Below, one piece after another: positions 1 through 6,907 of a stretch of DNA of 11,290 bases (positions are counted from its first letter, which is position 1; the number at the start of each line of letters is the position of its first letter). The notes under the pieces are model-generated. The model ran no database searches. It was not told the origin of the DNA and worked only from the letters and a program-made list of their open reading frames with translations. Source of the DNA: DTU064 sp045588245 (GTDB lineage Bacteria > Bacillota > Clostridia > Oscillospirales > CAG-272); NCBI GenBank assembly GCA_045588245.1, contig JAZNDW010000033.1, positions 1 to 11,290 of the forward strand. The letters run 5' to 3'. Made by a program: the position numbers and the translations under genes.

Positions 1-1527
1 ACATGGGAAGGCTACAACTACGAAGACGCCGTTCTTATCAACGAAAAGCTTGTCCGTGACGATGTTTACACATCGGTTCACATCGAAGAATATGAGACCG
101 AAGCAAGAGATACCAAGCTCGGCCCGGAAGAAATCACCCGCGAGCTTCCCAACGTTGGCGACGAAGCGCTTAAGGATTTGGATGCAGACGGTATCGTTCG
201 TATCGGTGCCGAGGTTCATTCCGGCGATATCCTTGTAGGTAAGGTTACCCCCAAGGGCGAAACCGAGCTTACCGCAGAAGAAAAATTGCTTCGCGCAATC
301 TTTGGCGAAAAAGCCCGCGAAGTACGCGATACCTCGCTTAAATTGCCTCACGGCGAATCGGGTATCGTAGTAGACGTTCAGGTATTCTCCCGCGATGATT
401 GCGATATCCTTGCTCCCGGCGTAATTAAGGTTGCAAGAGTATATATTGCACAGAAGCGTAAGATTTCCGTGGGCGATAAGATGGCGGGCCGTCACGGTAA
501 CAAGGGTGTTATTTCCCGTATTCTTCCCAGCGAAGATATGCCCTTCCTTCCCGACGGTACTCCTCTTGATATCGTTCTTAACCCTCTGGGCGTTCCTTCC
601 CGTATGAACATCGGTCAGGTATTAGAGGTTCACTTGGGCAGAGCCGCCAAGGCTTTACGCTGTAAGGTTATGACCCCCGTATTCGACGGTGCAAACGAAA
701 AAGACATTGAAGAATGCCTAAATATGGCAGGCCTTTACCGCGACCTTCGCGATGACGAAAACCCCGACGGCAAGGCACTTTATAAAGAAATTATCGACGC
801 CGAAACCGGCGAAAAGAAAACCGAAAAGCTCACCCGCGAATGGATTGCCGAAAACAAGGCAGAGTTCGAGGAATTGCGCAAGGCAAATATGGTAAAGGTA
901 GTTGACGGTAAGACCGTTCTTTACGACGGCAGAACCGGTCAGCCCTTCGATAACCCCGTTACCGTAGGCTATATGTACTTCCTTAAGCTTCACCACCTTG
1001 TTGACGATAAGATCCACGCACGTTCTACCGGTCCCTACTCGCTCGTTACTCAGCAGCCCTTGGGCGGTAAGGCGCAGTTCGGCGGTCAGCGTTTCGGTGA
1101 AATGGAAGTTTGGGCGCTTGAAGCATACGGTGCCGCTTATACGCTCCAGGAAATTCTGACAGTTAAGTCCGACGACGTTATCGGCCGTGTGAAGACGTAC
1201 GAGGCGATAGTTAAGGGACAGAATATCCCGCAGCCCGGCGTTCCCGAATCATTCAAGGTGCTTGTTAAGGAGCTGCAGTCGCTGGCGCTTGACGTTAAGG
1301 TGCTCGACCGCGACGGCAACGAGATCGAACTCTCGACGCTTTCCGATGAGCTCGATCCGCCGAACGTTGTTTCCGACGTTAACGAAGAAGACGTCGGTGA
1401 AACCGTAACGACAGATGATTACGGCAAATCCTTTGTGGAAAAGGATGTTGACGAATCCGATGATTACGTTTTCTCCGATGAAGTTGTTGATTTCGGCGAC
1501 GATGTCGATGACGACGATTTGTTTTAA
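1..1527 (+). CDS. rpoB: RNA polymerase beta subunit, C-terminal 508 residues (5' end outside window)
   Basis: The beta subunit of core RNA polymerase; it forms one jaw of the active-site cleft with RpoC. The frame is open from base 1 with no start codon, so the gene is cut by the window edge; the first residues (TWEGYNYEDAVLINEKLV) correspond to about residue 805 of the E. coli protein, so the rifampicin-binding region is missing. Visible landmarks, numbered from the window start: KVTPKGET near 81-88; the active-site lysine block KMAGRHGNKG at 160-169 (K160 and K168 match the two catalytic-centre lysines); LYDGRTG at 307-313; and the very conserved clamp-contact block beginning QQPLGGKAQFGGQRFGE at 351. 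Residues about 247-302 look like an insertion relative to Bacillus and E. coli RpoB. The last 50 or so residues are Asp/Glu-rich and end DDVDDDDLF. Codon choice changes sharply near base 1137. rpoC follows after 46 bases, surely co-transcribed. Family assignment is certain. Confidence 0.98.
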   Translation, partial: TWEGYNYEDAVLINEKLVRDDVYTSVHIEEYETEARDTKLGPEEITRELPNVGDEALKDLDADGIVRIGAEVHSGDILVGKVTPKGETELTAEEKLLRAIFGEKAREVRDTSLKLPHGESGIVVDVQVFSRDDCDILAPGVIKVARVYIAQKRKISVGDKMAGRHGNKGVISRILPSEDMPFLPDGTPLDIVLNPLGVPSRMNIGQVLEVHLGRAAKALRCKVMTPVFDGANEKDIEECLNMAGLYRDLRDDENPDGKALYKEIIDAETGEKKTEKLTREWIAENKAEFEELRKANMVKVVDGKTVLYDGRTGQPFDNPVTVGYMYFLKLHHLVDDKIHARSTGPYSLVTQQPLGGKAQFGGQRFGEMEVWALEAYGAAYTLQEILTVKSDDVIGRVKTYEAIVKGQNIPQPGVPESFKVLVKELQSLALDVKVLDRDGNEIELSTLSDELDPPNVVSDVNEEDVGETVTTDDYGKSFVEKDVDESDDYVFSDEVVDFGDDVDDDDLF

Positions 1528-1573
1528 TGTCCGCACATAAGCGCAAACTGAATATATAGAAGGGTAGATATAA

Positions 1574-4500
1574 ATGGAACGTAACACGTTTGATTCTATA
1601 AAAATAGGTCTCGCATCTCCCGAAATGATCAGAAGCTGGTCATTCGGTGAAGTTAAAAAGCCCGAAACCATCAACTACCGCACACTTAAAGCGGAACGCG
1701 ACGGTCTTTTCTGCGAGCGCATATTTGGACCGAACAAAGACTGGGAATGTCTTTGCGCAAAATATAAGCGCATCCGTTACAAGGGTAAAGTCTGCGAGAA
1801 GTGCGGTGTTGAAGTTACAACGAAGAAGGTCCGCCGTGAACGTATGGGCCATATTGAGCTTGCGGCGCCCGTATCTCACATCTGGTACTTCAGAGCGATC
1901 CCGTCCAGAATGGGACTTCTGCTCGACGTCACACCTCACAACCTTGAAAAGGTTCTGTATTTTGCAAGCTACATCGTAATCGATCCGGGCAACACTCCTC
2001 TTGAAAAGAAGGAGCTGCTCTCAGAGGCAAAGTACCGCGAATATTACGATAAATATGAAAATGATTTCCGCGTCGGCATGGGTGCCGAGGCGATCAAGGA
2101 GCTTTTGGCAGAGCTTGATATTCCGAAGCTTGCCGAAGAGCTCAAAGCCGAGCTCGCAACGGCGACCGGACAGAAAAAGGTCCGTATCATCAAGCGCCTT
2201 GAGATCGTTGAGGCATTCCGTAAATCCGGTAACCGTCCCGAATGGATGGTGCTTGACGTTATCCCCGTAATTCCTCCGGAAATCCGTCCGATGGTGCAGC
2301 TCGACGGCGGGCGCTTCGCGTCCTCCGACCTTAACGACCTTTACCGTCGTGTTATCAACAGAAATAACCGTCTTAAAAAGCTTCTCGAAATGCATACGCC
2401 CGACATCATCGTCAGAAACGAAAAGCGTATGCTTCAGGAAGCCGTTGACGCTCTGATCGACAACGCCCGCCGCGGCAAGCCCGTAACAGGCCCGTCCAAC
2501 AGACCGCTTAAATCTCTTTCCGAGATGCTTCGCGGTAAGCAGGGACGTTTCCGTCAGAACCTGCTCGGTAAGCGCGTTGACTATTCCGGCCGTTCCGTTA
2601 TCGTTGTCGGACCTGATCTGAAGATCTATCAGTGCGGTCTGCCGAAGGAAATGGCACTTGAGCTCTTCAAGCCCTTCGTTATGAAGCGTCTTGTTGAAAC
2701 TCAGAAGGCTTCTAATATAAAGGAAGCGAAGAAGAAGGTCGACAAGGTTTATCCCGAGGTTTGGGACGCACTTGAAAACGTTATCAAGGAGCACCCCGTT
2801 CTTCTGAACCGTGCGCCGACGCTGCATCGTCTGTCTATTCAGGCATTCGAGCCCGTGCTCGTCGAAGGTAAGGCTATCAAGCTTCATCCGCTCGTATGTA
2901 AGGCGTTCAACGCCGACTTCGACGGTGACCAGATGCCGATCCACGTTCCGCTTTCTGCGGAAGCACAGGCTGAGGCACGCTTCCTCATGCTCTCTGCAAA
3001 CAACCTTTTGAAGCCTGCTGACGGTAAGGCTGTTGCAGTTCCGTCTCAGGACATGGTTATCGGTAACTTCTATCTTACGATGGATAAACCCGGCGAACCC
3101 GGCGAAGGTAAGGCATTCCGTAACTTCGACGAAGCGATGATGGCGTACGAGAATCACTTGCTCGGAATCCACGCTCCCATCAAGGTTCGCGTATTCAAAG
3201 AAAGAAACGGCGTTATGGAGTCGAAGGTCATCGACGCAACGCTCGGACGTCTTATCTTCAACCGCGCGATCCCGCAGGATCTCGGTTACGTTGACAGAAC
3301 GGATCCCGAAAAGTACTTCGATCTTGAGATCACCGAGGCTATGACGAGCAAAAAGCTCTCCGGTATCATCGACGCCTGCATCAAAAAGCACGGCTTCGCC
3401 GTTACCGCTACGGTTCTTGACGAGATCAAGAGCATCGGTTACAAATACTCCACGAGAGCTTCTGTATCCATCTCCGTTGCGGACATTATGATCCCCGACC
3501 AGAAGTACGAGCTCGTTGCAGCAGCAGAAAAGAAGATCGAGCTTATCAACCGCCACTTCTCCCGCGGTGAACTCGCAGAAGAAGAAAGATATAAGAGCGT
3601 TATCAGCGTTTGGGAAGAAACGACAAAGTCTGTTGTCGAATCTTTACAGAGCAACTTTGATAAGTACAACTCCATCAAGATGATGATGGACTCCGGTGCC
3701 CGCGGTAACATCACGCAGATGCGTCAGCTCGCGGGTATGCGCGGACTTATGTTTGCTACTAACGGTAAGACGATGGAGCTTCCCATTAAGTCTAACTTCC
3801 GTGAATGTCTTAATATACTTGAATACTTCATGGCAGCAAGAGGTGCGCGTAAGTCGCTTTCCGATACGGCTCTCCGTACGGCTGACTCCGGTTACCTGAC
3901 AAGACGTCTTGTTGACGTCAGCCAGGAAGTTATCATCCGCGAGGATGATTGCGGCGCAACGAAGGGTATCTGGGTATCCGACATCAAGGAAGGCAACGAA
4001 ATGATCGAGCCTTTGAAGGACCGTCTGTTCGGCAGATTCGTTATCGGTGACGTTGTTGATCCCGCAACGGGTGAAGTTATCGTTGCTGACGGCTGCATGA
4101 TAGGCGAAGAAGAAACAGGCAAGATCGTTGCCGCAGGCATCGATCGTGTTCACGTTCGCACGGTTCTTCAGTGCCGCGCACGTCACGGTGTCTGCGCTAA
4201 GTGCTACGGCGCGAACCTCGCGTTCGGTACTCCCGTCAACGTCGGTGAAGCTGTCGGTATTATTGCGGCTCAGTCTATCGGTGAACCCGGTACACAGCTT
4301 ACGATGAGAACGTTCCACACCGGTGGTGTTGCAGGTTCCGACATTACGCAGGGTCTGCCGCGAGTTGAGGACCTCTTTGAGGCAAGAAAGCCCAAGAAGC
4401 CCGCTGTTGTTGCAGAGGTCGAAGGTACTGTTTCTATCCGCGATGACAAGAGAGTTCACGTTGTTGACGTTACGACTGAGGGCGGCGAAGTCGTATCCTA

Positions 4501-5344
4501 TACGATTCCTTACGGTATGCGTATTATCGTTGCCGAGGGTGACTACGTAAGCCGCGGTCAGGCGCTGACTGAAGGCCACATGAGTCCTGCTGACATAACA
4601 CGCATCAACGGTCTTGATGCAACGTACGATTATATCGTTCGTGAAGTTCAGAAGGTTTACCGTTTACAGTCCGTTGATATCAACGATAAACATATCGAAG
4701 TTATTACACGTCAGATGACCCGCAAGGTCAAGATTGACGATGCCGGTGACACTCAGCTTCTTGTCGGCACTATGGTTGACAGAGCAGAACTTGAGGAAGA
4801 AAACGAAGCCGTTCAGGCTCGCATTGACGCAGGTGAGATCACTCTTCGTCTTGCAACCTGCACGCCCGTTCTCCTCGGTATCACGAAGGCTTCGCTTATG
4901 ACAGAATCGTTCCTGTCCGCAGCATCCTTCCAGGAAACGACGAAGGTTCTTACCGAAGCTGCTATCCACGGCAAGGTCGACCGTCTGCTCGGACTCAAGG
5001 AAAACGTTATTATCGGTAAGCTCATTCCCGCAGGTACGGGTATGGAGCGCTATCGCAACGTTGAGATCGAACGCACCGATTCAAGCTCGGAGACAATGCT
5101 GAATCTCTTGGCGGGAACGAGAGTTGCCGTTAAGGAAGCGGATGACGTTGACGATGATGATGACGACATGCTTGACATGAATGACGATGAGCCCGTAGAG
5201 CTTCTTGATGACGAAGACGACATCGATGCAGATGATGACTGCGACGGCGACGATGAATTTGACGATTACGATGACGATGCTTATGCCGACGTGATCGACA
5301 AGATCCTCGAACGCCACATTGAAGAATCGAACTCCGAAGAATAA
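1574..5344 (+). CDS. rpoC: RNA polymerase beta' subunit, complete
   Basis: The catalytic subunit of RNA polymerase, 1256 residues. It is longer than the roughly 1200 of Bacillus, mainly because of its tail. The ATG at 1574 is preceded by AGAAGGG (1558-1564), and the protein begins with the usual pattern FDSIKIGLASPEMIRSWS. The N-terminal zinc site is C59, C61, C74, C77. The catalytic magnesium loop NADFDGDQM is at 446-454 with D448, D450 and D452; it continues PIH rather than the familiar AVH. The second zinc site is C793, C867, C874, C877. The trigger-loop region is intact, with QSIGEPGTQLTMRTFHTGG after about residue 897. From 1188 to the end, 39 of 69 residues are Asp or Glu, a probably disordered acidic tail. 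No frameshift is seen. It lies 46 bases after rpoB and ends at a strong terminator, so rpoB-rpoC is one transcript that does not obviously run into rpsL. An L7Ae-like gene, often found between rpoC and rpsL in Firmicutes, is absent here. Confidence 0.99.
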   Translation: MERNTFDSIKIGLASPEMIRSWSFGEVKKPETINYRTLKAERDGLFCERIFGPNKDWECLCAKYKRIRYKGKVCEKCGVEVTTKKVRRERMGHIELAAPVSHIWYFRAIPSRMGLLLDVTPHNLEKVLYFASYIVIDPGNTPLEKKELLSEAKYREYYDKYENDFRVGMGAEAIKELLAELDIPKLAEELKAELATATGQKKVRIIKRLEIVEAFRKSGNRPEWMVLDVIPVIPPEIRPMVQLDGGRFASSDLNDLYRRVINRNNRLKKLLEMHTPDIIVRNEKRMLQEAVDALIDNARRGKPVTGPSNRPLKSLSEMLRGKQGRFRQNLLGKRVDYSGRSVIVVGPDLKIYQCGLPKEMALELFKPFVMKRLVETQKASNIKEAKKKVDKVYPEVWDALENVIKEHPVLLNRAPTLHRLSIQAFEPVLVEGKAIKLHPLVCKAFNADFDGDQMPIHVPLSAEAQAEARFLMLSANNLLKPADGKAVAVPSQDMVIGNFYLTMDKPGEPGEGKAFRNFDEAMMAYENHLLGIHAPIKVRVFKERNGVMESKVIDATLGRLIFNRAIPQDLGYVDRTDPEKYFDLEITEAMTSKKLSGIIDACIKKHGFAVTATVLDEIKSIGYKYSTRASVSISVADIMIPDQKYELVAAAEKKIELINRHFSRGELAEEERYKSVISVWEETTKSVVESLQSNFDKYNSIKMMMDSGARGNITQMRQLAGMRGLMFATNGKTMELPIKSNFRECLNILEYFMAARGARKSLSDTALRTADSGYLTRRLVDVSQEVIIREDDCGATKGIWVSDIKEGNEMIEPLKDRLFGRFVIGDVVDPATGEVIVADGCMIGEEETGKIVAAGIDRVHVRTVLQCRARHGVCAKCYGANLAFGTPVNVGEAVGIIAAQSIGEPGTQLTMRTFHTGGVAGSDITQGLPRVEDLFEARKPKKPAVVAEVEGTVSIRDDKRVHVVDVTTEGGEVVSYTIPYGMRIIVAEGDYVSRGQALTEGHMSPADITRINGLDATYDYIVREVQKVYRLQSVDINDKHIEVITRQMTRKVKIDDAGDTQLLVGTMVDRAELEEENEAVQARIDAGEITLRLATCTPVLLGITKASLMTESFLSAASFQETTKVLTEAAIHGKVDRLLGLKENVIIGKLIPAGTGMERYRNVEIERTDSSSETMLNLLAGTRVAVKEADDVDDDDDDMLDMNDDEPVELLDDEDDIDADDDCDGDDEFDDYDDDAYADVIDKILERHIEESNSEE

Positions 5345-5370
5345 GCTTCATTATTAATAATAACCGAACA

Positions 5371-5416
5371 TCGGAGAGAAAGCGGCAACGCCGCTTTCTC
5401 TCCGACTTGTTTTTTG
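5371..5416 (+). terminator. Intrinsic terminator of rpoBC
   Basis: A perfect 16-bp stem, TCGGAGAGAAAGCGGC (5371-5386) with GCCGCTTTCTCTCCGA (5390-5405), closes over a 3-base loop. It is followed by CTTG and a run of six T (to about 5416). It begins 26 bases after the rpoC stop. This is a textbook Rho-independent terminator and separates the polymerase unit from the str operon. Confidence 0.93.
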
Positions 5417-5518
5417 CTTCGTTGCTTGTTAATATTATCGTTTTTTCTCAAAAAAATACTATTTGGCGGCGTATGTTTGTGCAATAGGGAAAAGTATATA
5501 ATGCAAGAAAAAATGTAC
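5417..5518. other. AT-rich gap between rpoBC terminator and str promoter
   Basis: No coding signal is seen. It holds a T6-CTC-A7 near-palindrome (5441-5456) and a TATAAT (5497-5502) without a convincing -35. The A/T runs just before the 5519 promoter could act as an UP-like element, but this is inference. Confidence 0.4.
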
Positions 5519-5547
5519 TTGACAAAACGCGATTATAAATATATAAT
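5519..5547 (+). promoter_or_regulatory. Consensus vegetative promoter of the str operon
   Basis: The -35 box TTGACA (5519-5524) and -10 box TATAAT (5542-5547) both match the housekeeping sigma consensus perfectly, with the ideal 17-bp spacer. Transcription should start near 5554, giving an untranslated leader of about 150 bases before rpsL. The quality fits the very high expression expected of rpsL-rpsG-fusA-tuf. Confidence 0.92.
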
Positions 5548-5553
5548 TTATAG

Positions 5554-5704
5554 TGCGTATTTGCGGCTGAGGGATAGTTCTGCTCATTTGGATTGCCCGT
5601 CATTCAGCTGCCGCAAATTTAACGTTTTACAGATCGGGAATATCGTCGCCCGAAGTAATACGTGTGCATAAACTATTTATTATTACTAAAGAAGGAGGAA
5701 AAGC
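5554..5704 (+). promoter_or_regulatory. Structured 5' leader of rpsL with ribosome binding site
   Basis: The leader can fold its very 5' end: ATTTGCGGC (5559-5567) pairs perfectly with GCCGCAAAT (5610-5618), enclosing about 42 bases. A second small stem is TCGGG (5634-5638) with CCCGA (5649-5653). The leader ends with AAGGAGG (5692-5698), 6 bases before the rpsL ATG. The stems are seen in the sequence. A role in ribosomal-protein feedback control is inference; the E. coli str operon is repressed by S7 at a different place, the rpsL-rpsG gap. Confidence 0.5.
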
Positions 5705-6118
5705 ATGCCTACCTTTAACCAGCTTGTTAAGCAGGGACGCAGGGATAAGACTTATAAGTCAAAGGCGCCGATGCTTCAGACAGGATTCAACTCTCTGAAG
5801 AATCGCAGCATCAATCAGAGCGCACCGCAGAAGCGCGGTGTTTGCACAAAGGTTACGACAACAAGCCCGAAGAAGCCGAACTCCGCTCTTCGTAAGATCG
5901 CAAGAGTACGTCTTACAAACGGTCTTGAAACGACAACCTATATCCCCGGTATCGGACATAACCTTCAGGAGCACTCCGTCGTTCTCATCAGAGGCGGAAG
6001 AGTACGTGACCTTCCCGGTTGCCGTTACCACATCATCCGCGGTACGCTTGACGCTCAGGGCGTAGCAAACCGCAACCAGAGCCGTTCCAAGTACGGTGCA
6101 AAGAGACCTAAGAAATAA
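5705..6118 (+). CDS. rpsL: 30S ribosomal protein S12
   Basis: A small-subunit protein at the decoding centre, needed for tRNA selection accuracy. It is 137 residues, the usual length for a Firmicutes S12 with the N-terminal insert relative to E. coli (124). The ATG has AAGGAGG 6 bases upstream, and MPTFNQLV matches the family start. Conserved blocks are PQKRGVCTKV (41-50), the decoding loop TSPKKPNSALRK (53-64, with K56 equal to E. coli mature K42), GIGHNLQEHSVVLIRGGRV (82-100) and SRSKYGAKRPKK at the end. Residue 101 is Arg (codon CGT at 6005), where nearly all S12 proteins have Lys (E. coli K87, M. tuberculosis K88); residue 106 is Cys in PGCRYH, where Val is usual. The Asp that RimO methylthiolates is kept as D102. 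It is the first gene of the str operon. Identity is certain. Confidence 0.99.
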   Translation: MPTFNQLVKQGRRDKTYKSKAPMLQTGFNSLKNRSINQSAPQKRGVCTKVTTTSPKKPNSALRKIARVRLTNGLETTTYIPGIGHNLQEHSVVLIRGGRVRDLPGCRYHIIRGTLDAQGVANRNQSRSKYGAKRPKK

Positions 6119-6290
6119 TCTAACAATTTAATTTACAGCGAAAAAACAAAATACGGTGTGTTTTGCCGCTTTTTTAGGGCAACTTAAATAGCAGTAATAA
6201 GCAGTTTATGTACTCTGACTTTGGCAGACACTATCGGGATTTAATTTCGAGTACCTGTGATATCATTATTTAATGAAGGAGGGAATAACA
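6119..6290 (+). promoter_or_regulatory. Long rpsL-rpsG intercistronic region with possible RNA structure
   Basis: The 172-base gap within the operon is longer than in most bacteria (about 100 in E. coli). A weak A/U-rich hairpin, CAAAATAC (6147-6154) with GTGTTTTG (6158-6165), is followed four bases later by T6 (6170-6175), resembling a leaky attenuator. A longer-range stem pairs GTACTC (6210-6215) with GAGTAC (6249-6254), just before the rpsG ribosome binding site. In E. coli this gap is where S7 binds to repress its own operon, so a regulatory site is plausible, but the fold is not proven. Confidence 0.35.
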
Positions 6291-6761
6291 GTGCCTAGAA
6301 GAGGTCAGATTTCCAAGAGAGAAGTTTTACCGGATCCGCTTTACAATTCTCAGCTCGTAACAAAGCTCATCAACAATGTAATGCTGGACGGCAAAAAGGG
6401 CGTTGCGCAGAAGATCGTTTACGACGCATTCGCAATCGTGGAAAGCAAGACGAACGCAAATCCGCTTGAGGTATTTGAAGCTGCACTCGAAAACGTTATG
6501 CCTTTGCTGGAAGTAAAGGCTCGCCGTGTAGGTGGTGCAACATATCAGGTGCCCATGGAGGTGCGCGCAGAAAGACGTCTTACTCTCGGTCTCCGTTGGT
6601 TCGTCAACTATGCAAGAACAAGATCAGAAAATACAATGGCTGAAAGACTTGCGGGCGAAATCATGGATGCGAAGAACAACGCCGGCGGTGCATTCAAGAG
6701 AAAAGAAGAAATGCACAGAATGGCAGAAGCAAACAAGGCGTTTGCTCACTACAAGTATTAA
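6291..6761 (+). CDS. rpsG: 30S ribosomal protein S7
   Basis: A primary 16S rRNA-binding protein that starts assembly of the 30S head and lies at the E site. I chose the GTG at 6291, giving 156 residues, the standard Firmicutes length. It has AAGGAGGG (6276-6283) 7 bases upstream and yields the family start MPRRGQISKREVLPDPLYNS. The ATG at 6273 in the same frame would add six residues encoded by the Shine-Dalgarno sequence itself, so it is rejected. Conserved blocks include KLINNVMLDGKKGVAQKIVYDAF, ENVMPLLEVKARRVGGATYQVP, RWFVNYAR and the C-terminal KKEEMHRMAEANKAFAHYKY-like segment. In E. coli S7 is the translational repressor of the str operon. Identity is certain. Confidence 0.98.
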   Translation: MPRRGQISKREVLPDPLYNSQLVTKLINNVMLDGKKGVAQKIVYDAFAIVESKTNANPLEVFEAALENVMPLLEVKARRVGGATYQVPMEVRAERRLTLGLRWFVNYARTRSENTMAERLAGEIMDAKNNAGGAFKRKEEMHRMAEANKAFAHYKY

Positions 6762-6796
6762 TTAAAAAGGACGAGATTATAAAAGGGGCAGGCATT

Positions 6797-6907
6797 ATGA
6801 GCATGTCGATATTGCCCTTGACAACAAACAAAGCTGCCGACAAGCTGAATCGGCGCTTATATCTAAAAACATCAGATGTATCGCCCGTGAGGGGCGTGGG
6901 AGAATAA
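6797..6907 (+). CDS. Possible 36-codon small ORF directly abutting fusA (speculative)
   Basis: An ATG at 6797 opens a 36-residue frame (it begins MSMSILPLTTNKAADKLN) whose TAA stop occupies the three bases immediately before the fusA ATG. An AGGGG-like Shine-Dalgarno (6783-6788) is 8 bases upstream. No known family is recognised, there is no signal peptide or membrane segment, and it uses codons rare in the neighbouring genes (ATA, TTA, CTA, AGG). It may be a chance frame, or a translated upstream peptide that couples ribosomes onto fusA. Treat as a candidate only. Confidence 0.22.
   Translation: MSMSILPLTTNKAADKLNRRLYLKTSDVSPVRGVGE
6882..6896 (+). promoter_or_regulatory. Small GC hairpin next to the fusA ribosome binding site
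   Basis: CGCCC (6882-6886) pairs with GGGCG (6892-6896) over a GTGAG loop and ends one base before the fusA Shine-Dalgarno GGGAG (6898-6902), which is 5 bases from the ATG. Two other weak stems lie upstream in the same 146-base gap: AAGGGGCA (6783-6790) with TGCCCTT (6813-6819), and GCCGA (6836-6840) with TCGGC (6850-6854). They could tune fusA translation; this is inference from the pairing only. Confidence 0.35.

Noticed and set aside
2021..3556. A 511-codon open frame on the minus strand opposite rpoC
   Set aside because: It is antisense to a certain gene, has no recognisable family and low-complexity Val/Leu/Asp-rich composition, and arises from the codon bias of rpoC.
5497..5502. A second TATAAT upstream of the str promoter
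   Set aside because: No -35-like box lies at 16-18 bases; the promoter at 5519-5547 explains the operon.
5414..5671. An 85-codon frame in the gap between rpoC and rpsL
   Set aside because: It runs across the consensus str promoter and the leader, lacks a Shine-Dalgarno and begins in the terminator's T run.
5345..5704. An L7Ae-family ribosomal protein gene between rpoC and rpsL
   Set aside because: I looked for it because many Firmicutes have it there, but no frame in this gap encodes it.
6273..6290. Earlier ATG start for rpsG
   Set aside because: These six codons are the Shine-Dalgarno region; the GTG at 6291 gives the family N-terminus MPRRG.
6818..6823. TTGACA in the rpsG-fusA gap as a fusA promoter
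   Set aside because: No -10-like hexamer lies at a workable distance; the nearest TATA-like sequence is over 30 bases away.
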